Below, piece after piece: positions 44,701 through 55,927 of a stretch of 64,000 bases of DNA. The notes beneath the pieces are model-generated. The model was not told the DNA's origin. It searched no databases and saw nothing but the letters and a program-made list of their open reading frames with translations. How positions within the stretch are numbered: position 1 is the first letter of the stretch; each line of letters begins with the position of its first letter. Made by a program: the position numbers and the translations under genes. The stretch covers positions 21,586,187 to 21,650,186 of the forward strand of contig NC_049987.1 in the NCBI RefSeq assembly GCF_000003815.2, written 5' to 3'. This DNA comes from Branchiostoma floridae (lineage: Eukaryota > Chordata > Leptocardii > Amphioxiformes > Branchiostomatidae).

Positions 44701-46024
44701 CTTTTTGCAGAAGATTTGCGACTACAAACTAACACAGCACACGTTAGAAAGCGTGCATTTGCGTTACCTCTACCAAGCTCCGCTGATCGGTGGTCTAATA
44801 GTAGAAATTGGACAAATAGAGTCAATAGTACGGTAGGGGAGTTGGCCGGCCAGATGAGTTACTAGTAAGTGAAATAATTTCCGCGATGAGAAAATAACTC
44901 CTCTGGCCGGCCGACTCCCATACCGTACTACATGTATCATGACTCTATTTGTCCAACTTCTACTGTTAGTGAGGCTAACATTTGCGAGCAGAAGTGTATC
45001 CTCTCCCAACGACATCGTAAATGTTCCGATAACTCAATGTACCTGTACCTCAACTTACAAATGAAAGTTGTATGACACCGTTTAATTAATATGTACCTTT
45101 CTTGCCCATCTCTTGGCTTTTCCACTGGTGCATGTTTCAGCTCTATTGATGTACCGGTAACGCTGTCGTATCTGCTTCGGTCTACATCTCTTTCTTTCTT
45201 TGGGATATTTCTGAGAAAAGAAAACACATTTTCTTTCATGTAAACTATGTAGCATAATAGACTAACCTGTATTACCGTTACGTAAGATTATATAATGTCC
45301 TTGGTGTTACGTAATGCCTTGCTGCCAGGGGTTAATTGCCCTAGCTGGATGCTTAGAGCAAGAAGAGATATACTTGCTCGGTCACATACTTGCATACCTC
45401 TTAAGGTTAGTCTCCTTAGTCAGGGAAGCCTTGGGGGCTGACAACACACTAACAGAACCAACTCATCTGTGAACTATTAAACTGTGTAAACTACTAGGCG
45501 CTTGCCTATGGTGTACCTATTTCACACACAAAGGACAGTTCTTCCAAAACTGCACGGCTTTGGGATAACCAGTGCTGCATGTAAATCTCTTCATTGAGAA
45601 GTTGAAAAGAAGCCGGCCCTCATTACTTTCAATGACACCCCCCCCCCCCCAACTCACTGGTTCGGCTTTGTAGACGACACAAAACGTTAGTTCCAATTCT
45701 ATCATCATAGTTTTACCCTTATTTTCTTTGGAATATTAAAATTGGCTGCCTTCCCTTTTTGCATATTGCTTCATAGTACTTTGCTTATTGCTTCAACTAA
45801 ACTTAGGATAAACCTGTTCTCCAACTAGGTCTCTTTTGAATGTCAATTCATAGCCTAAGGAAAAGAAACTATATGTCAACGTACCTGCTTGTACTACTCC
45901 ATGCTGCTATTGTTTTCTGTGTCAGCGTGTTATTGGGACCCACAGGTCCTGACGTGTACAGCGTCGCTACCAAAATCAGCAGGACCACAGACAGGAAGAG
46001 CAGGGCACACTGTCGTCGCCTCAT
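38719..46024 (-). CDS. Alpha-2,8-sialyltransferase (ST8Sia family), gene A
   Basis: Ten minus-strand exons, 1455 nt, 484 aa: 46024-45885, 45210-45097, 44655-44542, 44215-44102, 43672-43532, 43007-42860, 40419-40307, 39970-39878, 39429-39170, 38936-38719. Junctions are GT-AG and phases agree. These enzymes transfer sialic acid from CMP-sialic acid onto sialylated glycans in the Golgi lumen. Type II topology: basic MRRRQ, then a membrane anchor (~6-23). Stem ~48-160 is three copies of a 38-residue unit. Motif L begins C269 ([20 protein letters not shown]); motif S is 413-435 ([18 protein letters not shown]); motif III is HYFD 447-450; motif VS is H458-x4-E463. The catalytic part looks complete. 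Motif L resembles ST8SIA1/5, but the acceptor cannot be told. Gene B lies upstream in the same orientation. Confidence 0.92.
40975..41070. repeat. Dispersed TGCCTTGCCGC repeat, second copy
   Basis: The first 38 bp equal 26822-26859. CGGCAAGGCAAAA follows at ~41055, so the copy may be a short palindromic element. It lies in the large intron of gene A. The right-hand relative is at 42640-42750. Confidence 0.5.
41876..41948 (-). repeat. tRNA-derived sequence (SINE head or tRNA pseudogene)
   Basis: On the minus strand an A-box TGGCGTAGTGGTTAGCG and a B-box GGTTCGAACCC are spaced as in a tRNA gene. The acceptor and anticodon stems do not pair, and the loop lacks U33, so a working tRNA is unlikely. 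Confidence 0.65.
44102..45210 (-). repeat. Tandemly triplicated 114-nt stem exon
   Basis: Exons 45097-45210, 44542-44655 and 44102-44215 are each 114 nt with phase 2 at both ends. Each codes a 38-residue unit of pattern RN-x-P/T, DR-R/S-R, TxxxxGxKxxxVxKPxDGQxR. Because each is symmetric, any copy can be skipped or repeated without changing frame. Confidence 0.9.
44800..44962. mobile_element. Palindromic MITE, GGACAAATAGAGTCA arms
   Basis: AGTAGAAATTGGACAAATAG at the left is mirrored by its inverted form at the right, with an inner GGCCGGCC-containing hairpin. Relatives form the outer element at 52829-53190. It lies in the intron between stem exons 1 and 2 of gene A. Confidence 0.75.
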
Positions 46025-48173
46025 TGTGTTTCTTAACCGTTTTACGAGGTGAAGCGAACGAAAAGTTTTGTCAGCAATCTACACTTGTATGATACACTGT
46101 CCTTGAAACGACGGAAGCAATGGAACCATAACGCTCTTTGACAATCTAGAAGATAATCCCTATAAAAGACATACCGTGAGCGACACAGTTTGATTTTGTG
46201 AGTGACATCAGCACGGGTATGGAGTATGTCCGTGAAGAACGTGTCATAACGTCTGTCTTCTAAAGATCAAATGAAGCCAGCCGACCTTCTGGAATGACCC
46301 CACAATCCACACTGTTGTCAGTCGCTAAGCTGGAAAGGTCACTGAATGTCGCCGATAATTGAAACTTGCTCAACAACTTCCGATGACGGAATAGGCACCG
46401 ATTGGATTTGACGAACCTATAAGAAGTTGGTTTACTTTTTAAATTGTTTTATGGATATCCTAGGGCTGTATGATACGAGGGTCCTCGGCCTCCTACGACT
46501 GAATTTCTACACTGAATTTGAGGGGAAACAGTTTTGTTTGTGTGAAATAATTCTAAATGGTATCTGGAATTAAAAACAGAATACACGCTTTGACAATTTT
46601 ACAGCTACATGTATGCTCTTTCCTCCGAGAAGTTGTGTACATGTGGGCCGCCCCAAATCATGCAAATTATGGTCTAATTTACATGATTTATGAGAAAATG
46701 CTACTGTACAATGGCTTTCTTTGCTATGACCATCTTGTCATTTAGCTATGGACGATGATCAACTGATATGATTTATGAAGATGAGAACCTTATTTGTATC
46801 ATGAATGAGAAACAGTTACAGTAGGTCACTCACAAGAGACCGCCTTTATCGACAGCATGCGCAATCAGGGTTGGACAAGTCGCCTAGCCCTATTGTTCAG
46901 GGCAAGTGAAAGTGCTGATCGGGCAAGTCCATGACCTGCCCTACTTGCCCGATCGGGCAAATAAATTTTTCCATTGAGTGGGATTTTGATAGAATTTTTA
47001 CAGTCATCACATCAAGCAATGGTCAATGTAGAAAAATAGAGGCAATAATAAGAATTCCATTGCTGGAAGTGAACATGCATATATATAAATGATATTTGAA
47101 TTTTGGGCAAGTGAAAAGTTGGTTCGGGCAAGAAAATCCTTTATTGGCTTGCCCGATAGGGCAAGTGAATTTAAGAAAAATTGTCCAACCCTGCGCAATG
47201 CCTTACAGATATCTATCGCGTAAAACCATCGTACATATAGCGCATGGATAGAACACAAATACTAAAACACACCAACAACAACAATCATTCAGACTTATAA
47301 ACAATAATTTTCATTACCTCACTTTTTTTGCATTACCGTGACTTTCTCCTTAATTGCTAAGGCCACACCGACTTAATTCTATGGATGATAAACTTGCATT
47401 ACTGCCATCAGCTTTGAAAGACAACACTCTTTGCAATTGTCATGAAGAAATTAAAATGGAGATCAGTGATTTGATGTTTCTAATTTCTTTCATACTTTTT
47501 TTCTACGTTACATCTTAAGCACTTAAATATCATCCCCCCAAAAGTCTTCGAAGCTTCCAGAATAGTTTCAGTTTCTTGATCTCTAGGGACATGTGCTCAT
47601 AATATTTCACACAATTACACACGTCACGTGCCCTTGGTGTATTTTTGGCGACGCCTCAGGGGCTAACCTAGCAGTATAGTATGCGTCCGATTGGCAAGAA
47701 TTCCCAAAATTCTACAGGAGTGTTAAGAATTTTTCATCGCCTGTGTAGTTGCATCATCCCTTTGAAATGGAATAATTCTGGAAAGGGTTGACAGATCGTC
47801 ATGATATTTGCAATGCGAATAGCTACGGAGATGCCTAACACAATTAAGTACATGTACTGATAATACAAATCGGAAGCTAGTCTGCATAATAAATGAGGAC
47901 AGTTTATAAATGCACAGCAGTACGTGATAGGACAATCAAACATATGACATATGTAACTGAAAAAGAGAGCAATATCGACAGACATCAATCATACGAATTG
48001 CTACCACCTAATTTGCATAATTAAGAAGAAACAGTTATAATAGCATAATGTTACATGATTAGAATTTCATTCTTGTGACATTTGGCGGCTATGTTAAGTT
48101 GAACATTATCAGACTTAAATCATGCAAATTATGGTCATATTTACATAATTTATGTGAAAATCCTGCTGTGTCC
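46025..48173. other. Intergenic region between sialyltransferase genes B and A
   Basis: Holds the gene A promoter side and a MITE (46866-47193). A ~45-bp segment (CATGCAAATTATGGTC) is shared by 46656-46703 and 48117-48166. No other gene is seen. Confidence 0.5.
46866..47193. mobile_element. MITE with 6-bp target duplication
   Basis: 328 bp; ends CAGGGTTGGACAA and TTGTCCAACCCTG, flanked by CGCAAT on both sides. Subterminal GGGCAAGT blocks repeat in both orientations. Confidence 0.85.
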
Positions 48174-51100
48174 TCACTGACACGCACTTGTTGTCAGACG
48201 CAGCACTCCCGTGTTGTGGAGACGCTGCAGTTCTTTGAACTCATCGTCTATCTTGTGAGAGTTGGAGGGGAGGGCATTGTCGAAGTAGTGCTCTGTCAGG
48301 CGCCTGTTGTTCCTGTCGGAGTGGAAGGGCCAGAAGCCGTACAAATGCACCTCCTCGCACATCTGTGTGGCCGCAGTGACTAGGAGTAATCCTGGGTAAA
48401 ACAGGATGAAAGGACTTCTCAACTTTACCTCCTCCCATGCACCACTAAGTCCGTTCGTTCGTTCGTTTGTGTGTGAGATTTATGGTAAAAAAAAATATCA
48501 GGGAGATATACATTTAGATCTAGGCCAGCTTGAAGATTCATTTGTTGAAATCGTGGAATGATATATCTATAAATGTATCAACATGTATACAATGAGATTG
48601 TATCAAATAGATGATATGATAAGCCAGATCATACTACGTGCGTTGTGATGCATTGTGGGTAAATGTCAAAGTTTCAGACGCCCATGTCATACAGATGGAG
48701 AATGGGCTGGGGGCTTAATTCTGGCATTTACCCACAAAGCATGGCCCCTCCTAGCTTTTAGCAACAGCGTCGACTGTGCCTTGCCGGCCAGTTAGCTCGT
48801 GGCAACGAACCAGCGGGAAGACTCTTGTTGCGGTCCCCCGACACTAAGAGAAGGGTTGGCCGCCCAAGCACAACTCTTAAGAAACTCATTGAGGACGAAA
48901 CAGGGCTGGAAGGGCAAGGGCTACTTCGATGAAAGACAAGCTGTTCTGGAGGTCTAACTTCGTCTGCTCCACCTCACAAGAGGATGAATGATGATGATGA
49001 TGATGATGAGCAACTTACCCGTAGACACCCTTGGGGCCACCACACCTCGTCCTGTCCAGTATGAATGTACCGATCTTACAAAGTCAGGGTGAGGAAAGAT
49101 GACTTCGTTCTTGGCGTGACTTTCCAGCAGAACTTGCTGTGCTAATAAGGCCCGCTTTGCGCTCAGCTCATACAGGAAGGCTTCGATGAAGAGGTAGCTG
49201 TCCCCGTATGCTGAGAGATCCCGAAGGAAGGCGCCTTTAAGAGCCTTTGAAGATTTTCGTAAATCAGGCTTTTTAATTCTTTTAGCCTTTCCAAATGTAT
49301 TGTACCTAGGTAGAATAAAAGAAGATATAAAATCACTCAGGGTTGTATCTGTATCTGTAAAAACACATTTCGTAACACACCAGCATCAATTTCTGATCAC
49401 ATAAACCGTTTCTTTGGGTCTCATGATCAGTGAAGGCACGACTAGTTCTTGTTTTTTTTCCTGAGTTGGTATTAGGCACATAGTATGGTACAATATAATT
49501 GATTATGATCTAAACCTAGAGAAATCCATTAAGACATTCTACATATAAACGACCTGTCACGTCTAACGTTTGCACATATAGCTAATGAGAATGTCTCTTT
49601 AGCACAGTGGTGGCAACGGATCCCATTCTGCGATAGGTCTGGGAAAAATAATTATCTGCCATCTCAATTCTGTATCATGTATACTTGAAGGTATGACTAT
49701 CTCTTGGTCTTTAAGATATATGATATGTCAAAGACGTAAGCTTTACACATGAGACCCTACGGCCATAAATAAACAATCAACCGTTTGTTCAAACATAAAT
49801 TGAAATCTGGACAGAGAGCAATGAAGCAAATAAACAAATACATTCAAGACTATGTGTGGTTCTCCTGTCGATTGGACAGATGAGGAGGCAGACAGGCTTT
49901 TTGCAGCCTGTTTGCCTGACCTGCACATGACTTTGTAAAGAAACAATATTTACATACCCAAAAGGTGATCATGGCCGTTTTTGTATAATTGTGTATAATT
50001 TTTCAGAAAAAAAAAATAACGTACCTAAAGTGGACCTGGCCGGGATTCATGGTGATAAGAGTGGTTTTCGTTCCAATGTCCTTCCAATATTTCTCGTCCA
50101 TTGGAGCCGTGTTACACCTACATAATAGAATACAAACATGGGTAGGTACAGACATGGTAAATTGCTCGGAGGTGACAGACTTCACCCCCTTACAAAGAAA
50201 CGTAGGAAGCATTTAGGAACGGCATATTGTCCAAGTTCCTCACCTAAACACAAACTCCGAGGCGTCTATCTCTTCTCCACAGCCGCTTCCCTTCAGTATC
50301 CCGCCGTTCCCTACAATACTGCACGTGTTGAAGAGCCTGTCCTTAAACGGGCTTTCCTGTGTGTAGGTTAGAGAGCTTGCAATTTGTAAATTGTAACAGG
50401 TTTTCATGTTTTTCAACTTCAAATGATCTCAAAATCAAATAACCTTATATTGAATCACCAGGTGCTCATATCCCCGTGTAATATTAATATTAGTACATGC
50501 TGTTTTTGCAATGTCAAGTGAAATGAAATATAATTGCTCCAAACCCACCTTCGGAAATCGCTTAAGTTCTTTGGTTGTTACTTTGATATTTTTACTTAGA
50601 CTTTTTCCTTTCTCGAAGTAAGTCTTGAGGATGGAGTTTAGAGGTGTGTTTTGTTGCGTGACGAAGATGTTACCGTTGCTAAGGCGACCGATTGCTGTTT
50701 TATTCCTGTAAAATTGAAGAAAACACTTGAATACTACTTAATTACAACTTAGCCTGACAAAATCATGCTTTCTGAAGGCCCTGCCGCTGGTCAGACCACT
50801 AAAAGCTGATGGTCAAGTCAGGAGAATTAGGAATGTCCCATTCACAGGTGACACAACACATTCACAGGTGTCACGGCACAGTCATATTGAATCACCGGGA
50901 CATTTCATCATCTTGGACAAAGTACAAATATTGGACACCGAACCGGATTACTTTGCGAGTAAGTGAGGTAAAGGAGGCCGTCTACATAAGAGCACATCAG
51001 CCGACACTCAACAGAGACGGGGGCCGATATCGCCTGCCAGGCATTTATGGTTCGTTACTCGAATCACGTGTCTCAAAGTCACGTGATCAGAGTAACTGAA

Positions 51101-54100
51101 TCATCACTCCTGAAGAAGGTCGACGGAAGTACGACTGAAAATTCGAGGTAAGCAGATTTTGGTGTTAAGACAGTGGAAAATCTTCAATATGTCCCATCCT
51201 GTTCATGAAAGCACATATGTCCTAGCATTGAGCAATCATTGTCAGACTGAGAGATGTCTGTTACCGTTATGTTGTAGGCTGTGGTTACTGGTTTCCATAG
51301 TGACAGAGAATCCTGAGCCCCTATTGGACAGGCAATGTTTTAAGAATGCCTATCGTATGCTACTCTCTAGATGTACTAGGGCAAAATCAGGAGTATTCAA
51401 TTTAGAGGAAACGGAACATTTTCCAGCAACTTTCACGTAGCCCATCAACATGGCGGACTCAGGCTAAACTACGTCACAATCACGTGACGGCAAACACCCT
51501 ATGGCAGTAGTGAATGAATGAATGAATGAATGACGTCCATCGAATATGTGATTCTCACCGAAATAGATCCGCAGCTGTTTTGTTGTAGACCCATCCTGGT
51601 GTTTCTGTTGGTAACGTCAGCACCGCTGTCTGGTCTGCCAGGAATATCTTCTGAGCAGCTGATTCCTGCGGCGTGTATTTATTGATTATCTTCTGCTCAG
51701 CCTTGGTCAATTTCCTATGAGAGGGGGTGAGGGGGGGGGGCGGTAAACTCTGTCAGTCGCATTCTTTACACTGATTTTATTTACACTGTAGAAGTGACCC
51801 CTAGGGTCGCATTCTCAGTCTTGACCCGCCGGGCTGTCCGTCAAAATCATGGTGTATGTCAAGAAACATTACTCTCGAAGCAGAGGCTGTTTTCTACGTT
51901 TTTTTTAGTCGTTTTTATCGGGCTTTCTATTCGTATGTTGGCTGGCGTACTTCAAGAAAAATGACAAAATAAAAAGCCCGATAAAAACGACTAAAAAAAC
52001 TTAAAAAAACAACAACAGCCGGAGCCTAACCTCTGCTTGGAGAGTTAAGAAACATAGTCACACAAAGTATGCCCATGAGTCATTGACATGGCCAGGCTTG
52101 TTTACATTTTTGCATGCTCAGTTGTATTCCATGTATTCTTTTTCGTTCCCACAGTACTTGTATTCAAAACCTCTACAAGATAAAAAGTTTCATGGTAACG
52201 GTTGCAACTGTACCTTACTATGACCTGTTGTGCACGTGGCTTTTCAATGGGTGTTTTTTTTTAGTCCCATGGCTGCATTAGTAGTGCTGTTGTGGTCTTC
52301 TCTGCCGTCAGTTCCCGATTCTTTGAAGAGGGAGCTGGGAAAGAGAAAGTCACTTTCTAACATGAGTATGTCTTTACTGCAAAGACTGTAGAGCATCAAC
52401 TACAATAACAGTTCCAGTCCCCATTTCGGAATCCAGCTCTCTGTGGTAGAGAGTTACGAGGTAACCTGATGTCTATTTTGCCGTTTATTCGTGTGTTGTT
52501 GTAGTTCTAGATCTTGTGATGATTTGTGATTTTGTGATGATTCTGGCTGCTCGGCTGAAGAACTGCCCAAGGCTATGGAGGATAGGGAAGGATGGAGGAA
52601 GAGAGTCATGGCCATCCGTGCAAACAGGACGCCCGGATGATGATGAGATCTATGAGGTTCTGTATATGTAATATATTTGTAACTTTGGCGTTAGCGTCGT
52701 GTATTGGGCAGAAATTTGAAAACAGGTAAAGACAAACCCTTCCAAACAGCTCGGATTGTTTCACTGTTCGACACAGACTATTGGGCCTAGCCTCCATCTG
52801 GCTATGCGGATCGGTGGTCTGATAGTAGAAATTTGACGAATAGAGTCAATAGTACGTCAGGGGTATTGACTCTATTTGTCGAATTTCTACTCAGTAGACC
52901 ACTGATCCGTGTAGCCTGGTGGATGAGAAAATGACTTACTCCCCAAGCAGAGGTTAGGCTGCGGCTGTTTTAAACGTTTTTTTATTCGTTTTCATCGGGC
53001 TTTCTATTTTGTCATTTTTCGCCAGCCAAAGGTTTTGATACAGCAAGATAAAATACAAAATAGAAAGCCCGATAAAAACGACGAAAAAAACGTTTAAAAA
53101 ACAGCCGGAGCCTAACCTTTGCTGGAGAGTAGAAATGACTCCCCTGGCGTACTATTGACTCTATTTGTCGAATTTCTACTATTAGACCACCGCTCGGCTT
53201 AGCCTACTGGAGGCTACGAGGGCCCGTGTATACCACCTTGCGTGTAGCACAAGGACAGTGACACATTGGCGATCTGATGTTATCTGACTTAACTTGCCCA
53301 ACCATAATCGGGCAACTGAATGGGTACATTTTTGACTGCTATTTGAATGTTTCGTAAAACGTCAAAGTTTATTGCACAATAATTACAACGCGTACAATGT
53401 AAGACAAAGTGGAGTATATTGTATAACATAACTAGCTATATGATAGTAATATCCAGATCTTCTCATACAAGAGCCACCCACCCGTGGCTATAATTTATTC
53501 CAAGCCATTACCCAATACTATTTTTGGGATGTATCTTTCGTAAAAGATAATAGGTGTTGTGGGAAAATGAAGAAAGCCCTGATATTGCCTTAATTTACTT
53601 CATGTCATACCATATTGTTATGGATTGTTCTCGATATAATGATAAACGCACAGAGCTGTTCACATAACATTCCGCTTGCTCTAATGCTACTCTCTGTTCG
53701 ATAGATAGACTCAACTACATTCTGGGAGGCGATAATCCTCACTGTGTACAAGTAGGCAAATATATCCACGAATGTTTATACCGTAGAACCAATAGTGTAA
53801 ATGGCATGCTAGACCCTATTTGTTGATGTATCCATACCAATAGATATCCATATATGTGTGTTTAGTTGTACTGTAAGTAGTTTTTATACATGTAGACCTT
53901 ACGAAAGTCGCTGTACTTTTGTCGTGTCAATAAAGATTATGTATCAAGTCGTAAACAGCATTTTGCACCTTTGAGAACGATCCCTTAGCGTTAGGTTTCC
54001 TACCTGTTGTGAAGTATTGGTCCCTTCCAGCGCACTGGGTAAACACTACTGACAGTTTCCGATTGGTTAAACAGCAACAAAGGCGCCGCTGTCATCACCA

Positions 54101-54131
54101 ACAGAAGTACGGCACAATAACCTTTCCTCAT
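48174..54131 (-). CDS. Alpha-2,8-sialyltransferase (ST8Sia family), gene B, frame shift in the stem exon
   Basis: Eight minus-strand exons: 54131-54004, 52334-52214, 51714-51559, 50705-50549, 50356-50244, 50117-50025, 49305-49019, 48391-48174. It is the tandem paralogue of gene A with the same splice phases: short cytoplasmic MRKGYC, a membrane anchor, stem, motif L ([20 protein letters not shown]), [16 protein letters not shown], motif S ([18 protein letters not shown]), HYFD and H-x4-E (HKIDDE). The second exon is 121 nt, not a multiple of three, and has a run of nine A (minus strand) that shifts the frame. With one A fewer the model is 423 aa; if the exon is skipped it is 383 aa and intact. 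So the gene may be live through skipping, or the base may be an assembly or allelic error. The stem exon is single, against three in gene A. Confidence 0.85.
48768..49010 (+). mobile_element. LINE 3' end with ATG-repeat tail
   Basis: The plus strand encodes the end of a LINE protein ([20 protein letters not shown]) with a tail of ATG repeats at ~48985-49010. The tail stops ~8 bp from the donor of the gene B exon at 49019-49305. Confidence 0.75.
50960..51190 (+). mobile_element. Penelope-like element 3' end (GIY-YIG C-terminus remnant)
   Basis: Encodes [19 protein letters not shown], which resembles the end of the GIY-YIG endonuclease of Penelope-like elements. A hairpin CTGAAGAAGGTCGACGG...CGACTGAAA follows the stop codon. 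A second copy of the last ~200 bp is at 28727-28938. Confidence 0.6.
51876..52047. mobile_element. MITE, CTCTCCAAGCAGAGG family
   Basis: Ends CTCTCGAAGCAGAGGCTG and, from the right, CTCTCCAAGCAGAGGTTAGG. Long inner arms GTCGTTTTTATCGGGCTTT are mirrored. Other members: 52940-53130, 59100-59220 (one end) and 61053-61314. Confidence 0.8.
52480..52640 (+). mobile_element. LINE 3' end fragment
   Basis: Reads [20 protein letters not shown], the usual end of a LINE reverse-transcriptase protein, followed by GATGATGATGA. It is in intron 1 of gene B, antisense to it. Confidence 0.7.
52829..53190. mobile_element. Nested MITE pair in gene B intron 1
   Basis: The outer family is AGTAGAAATTTGACGAATAG (arms 52829-52912 and 53126-53190). 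The inner element (about 52940-53130) has CTCCCCAAGCAGAGGTTAGG and mirrored AGCCTAACCTTTGCTGGAGA ends. TA stands at both ends of the inner one. Confidence 0.75.
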
Positions 54132-54601
54132 TCTGTTTCAGCACCAGCTGTAAAGTAAGGAAGGAGGAAGAATGTCAACATTTTTACTGTGTTCTACTAT
54201 AACTACGTATACGTGATATAAGGCTTCAGAAAAGAATGAAAATATCAACATTAAAACACATGTCTTTCCCCAAATCAAAGCCAATCGCGAAGATTTAACT
54301 GTCCGTCAGATTTGCGCGGTGACTTAATTTTGCAGTAGGAATTTAACTGCGCATCGTAACTGTTTATATTGTCCGCTGTATATTGTTCATCTACCAGGGC
54401 TAGACTAGCCCTAAAGCTATAGGATCATGCTAGTTGGGTAGCCCTGTGTGTATATGTTTGTTTCATACATGTACAGCCTAACAAACCAAATAGAATCAAG
54501 GGTAAAAGAGATACTAAGCGGTTTTTCGACTTAAGTTCGCGACTAAACGAAATCAGAAGTACAGTGATGAGAACCTATAATGGAAATTGAGACCACCGGG
54601 A

Positions 54602-54880
54602 ACATTTCTTTCTTTTTCTTTCTTCCTTTAGTGACCACGATCATCATGTTGATCATTAATTCATGGCTCGGTGATTTGAATCACCAACTTCCGATAGAAT
54701 GATTTGGACCATCGCACACCGGGGCATGCCCCTTCAGTTCTTCGAAAGATGCGCGCGGTGAATTCTTAAAGACCATGCCGGTGTGCCCTGGGCAAAGCAC
54801 TAAGGAAGTACTCCCTACTGTGACCATCCCAGCAGCTAGAGTGGTGAATTGACCCCTATAAATACATAAACTAATAAACA
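54602..54880 (-). repeat. SINE-like element
   Basis: On the minus strand it ends with GATCAACATGATGATCG, then an A/G-rich GAAAGAAAG tail. The same 3' core is at 58010-58030 in the opposite orientation. The head is not resolved. Confidence 0.5.
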
Positions 54881-55710
54881 CCCCAGCCAGACTGTCTACA
54901 CGCTGGAAACAAAGGCAGGGACAGATTAGCATAAAATACTGGTCAAAAATTCAAATATTTTTCTCTATTGGTTTTCAAGGAAACACTATCAAACCCTGCA
55001 GAATGATCCAGATAGTTGTAACAAAGTTACATAATCGAGGTCCTAATAACTTTCAAATATTGGGAAACCAACCTTGTGTTCAAATTGAAACTTTGAACTC
55101 TGCTTTGCCAACTTTGTATCAAAGTGTCTTTTTGTATCTACAATACATAATTGCAACTTGAAAATCTTCCTTATAACTGAATTAGCTCTGATATTTATGT
55201 GGCTAATATGGCTAATAATGTGGTGTCTATTTGTAAGTGTACCAACAGGGGCTATGTAGACTGTACAATTGTAACTGTCAGTTATGTCTCAGAGTACCAG
55301 AGTAAGACAAGCCAGCATTTTCATTGCTTTATTTTCTGGGTTAGGTAAAGCTTTATGTATAATCATACTTCAATACCTTTAATATGTAGTATCCTAATAT
55401 CAAAATTGAATTGAAAATAAACTTGTGTTGGTCAGGGGTCTCAGCCAGCCTTCCCCGATGTGAACTCCACCACAGTGAACAGAAGACTGAGCTCTAGTAG
55501 TTTACGTTAGCCGAATTTATTGGGTGGTTTTATAGTACGGGGTTGGTCGTGAGGTGTGAAGAATGGACGAGGGACGTCCCTGACGGAAGCTAGGTACTCA
55601 TCTACGCCTGGGAGAAGTGAGGAAAGTCGTGTAAACTGTCTTTTCCTATAACACAAGATCGGTTTAATACGTAACAGGATTCAAACCCGGGACAAACACT
55701 AAACGGACAT

Positions 55711-55927
55711 AACGTTAGTTCACCTTTATCCGTGGGGTGACCTATATCCGTTGTTCCTACAAACGTTGTGTTTAGGGATATTAAGTCAACGGATGTGGTT
55801 TCAAATTGCAATATTTCAAAAATCATTGCAGTTAGAAACCACGTCCACTGATTTTATATCCCTAAACACCCTGTTTTTAAATACAGCGGATATAGGTTCC
55901 CCCACAGACAAAGGTGAACTGGCGTTA
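55711..55927. mobile_element. Palindromic MITE
   Basis: Arms of ~100 bp pair across a short loop: TAACG(T/C)(T/C)AGTTCACCTTT at the ends and GTGTTTAGGGATAT inside. The central loop is about 55810-55820. Confidence 0.75.
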
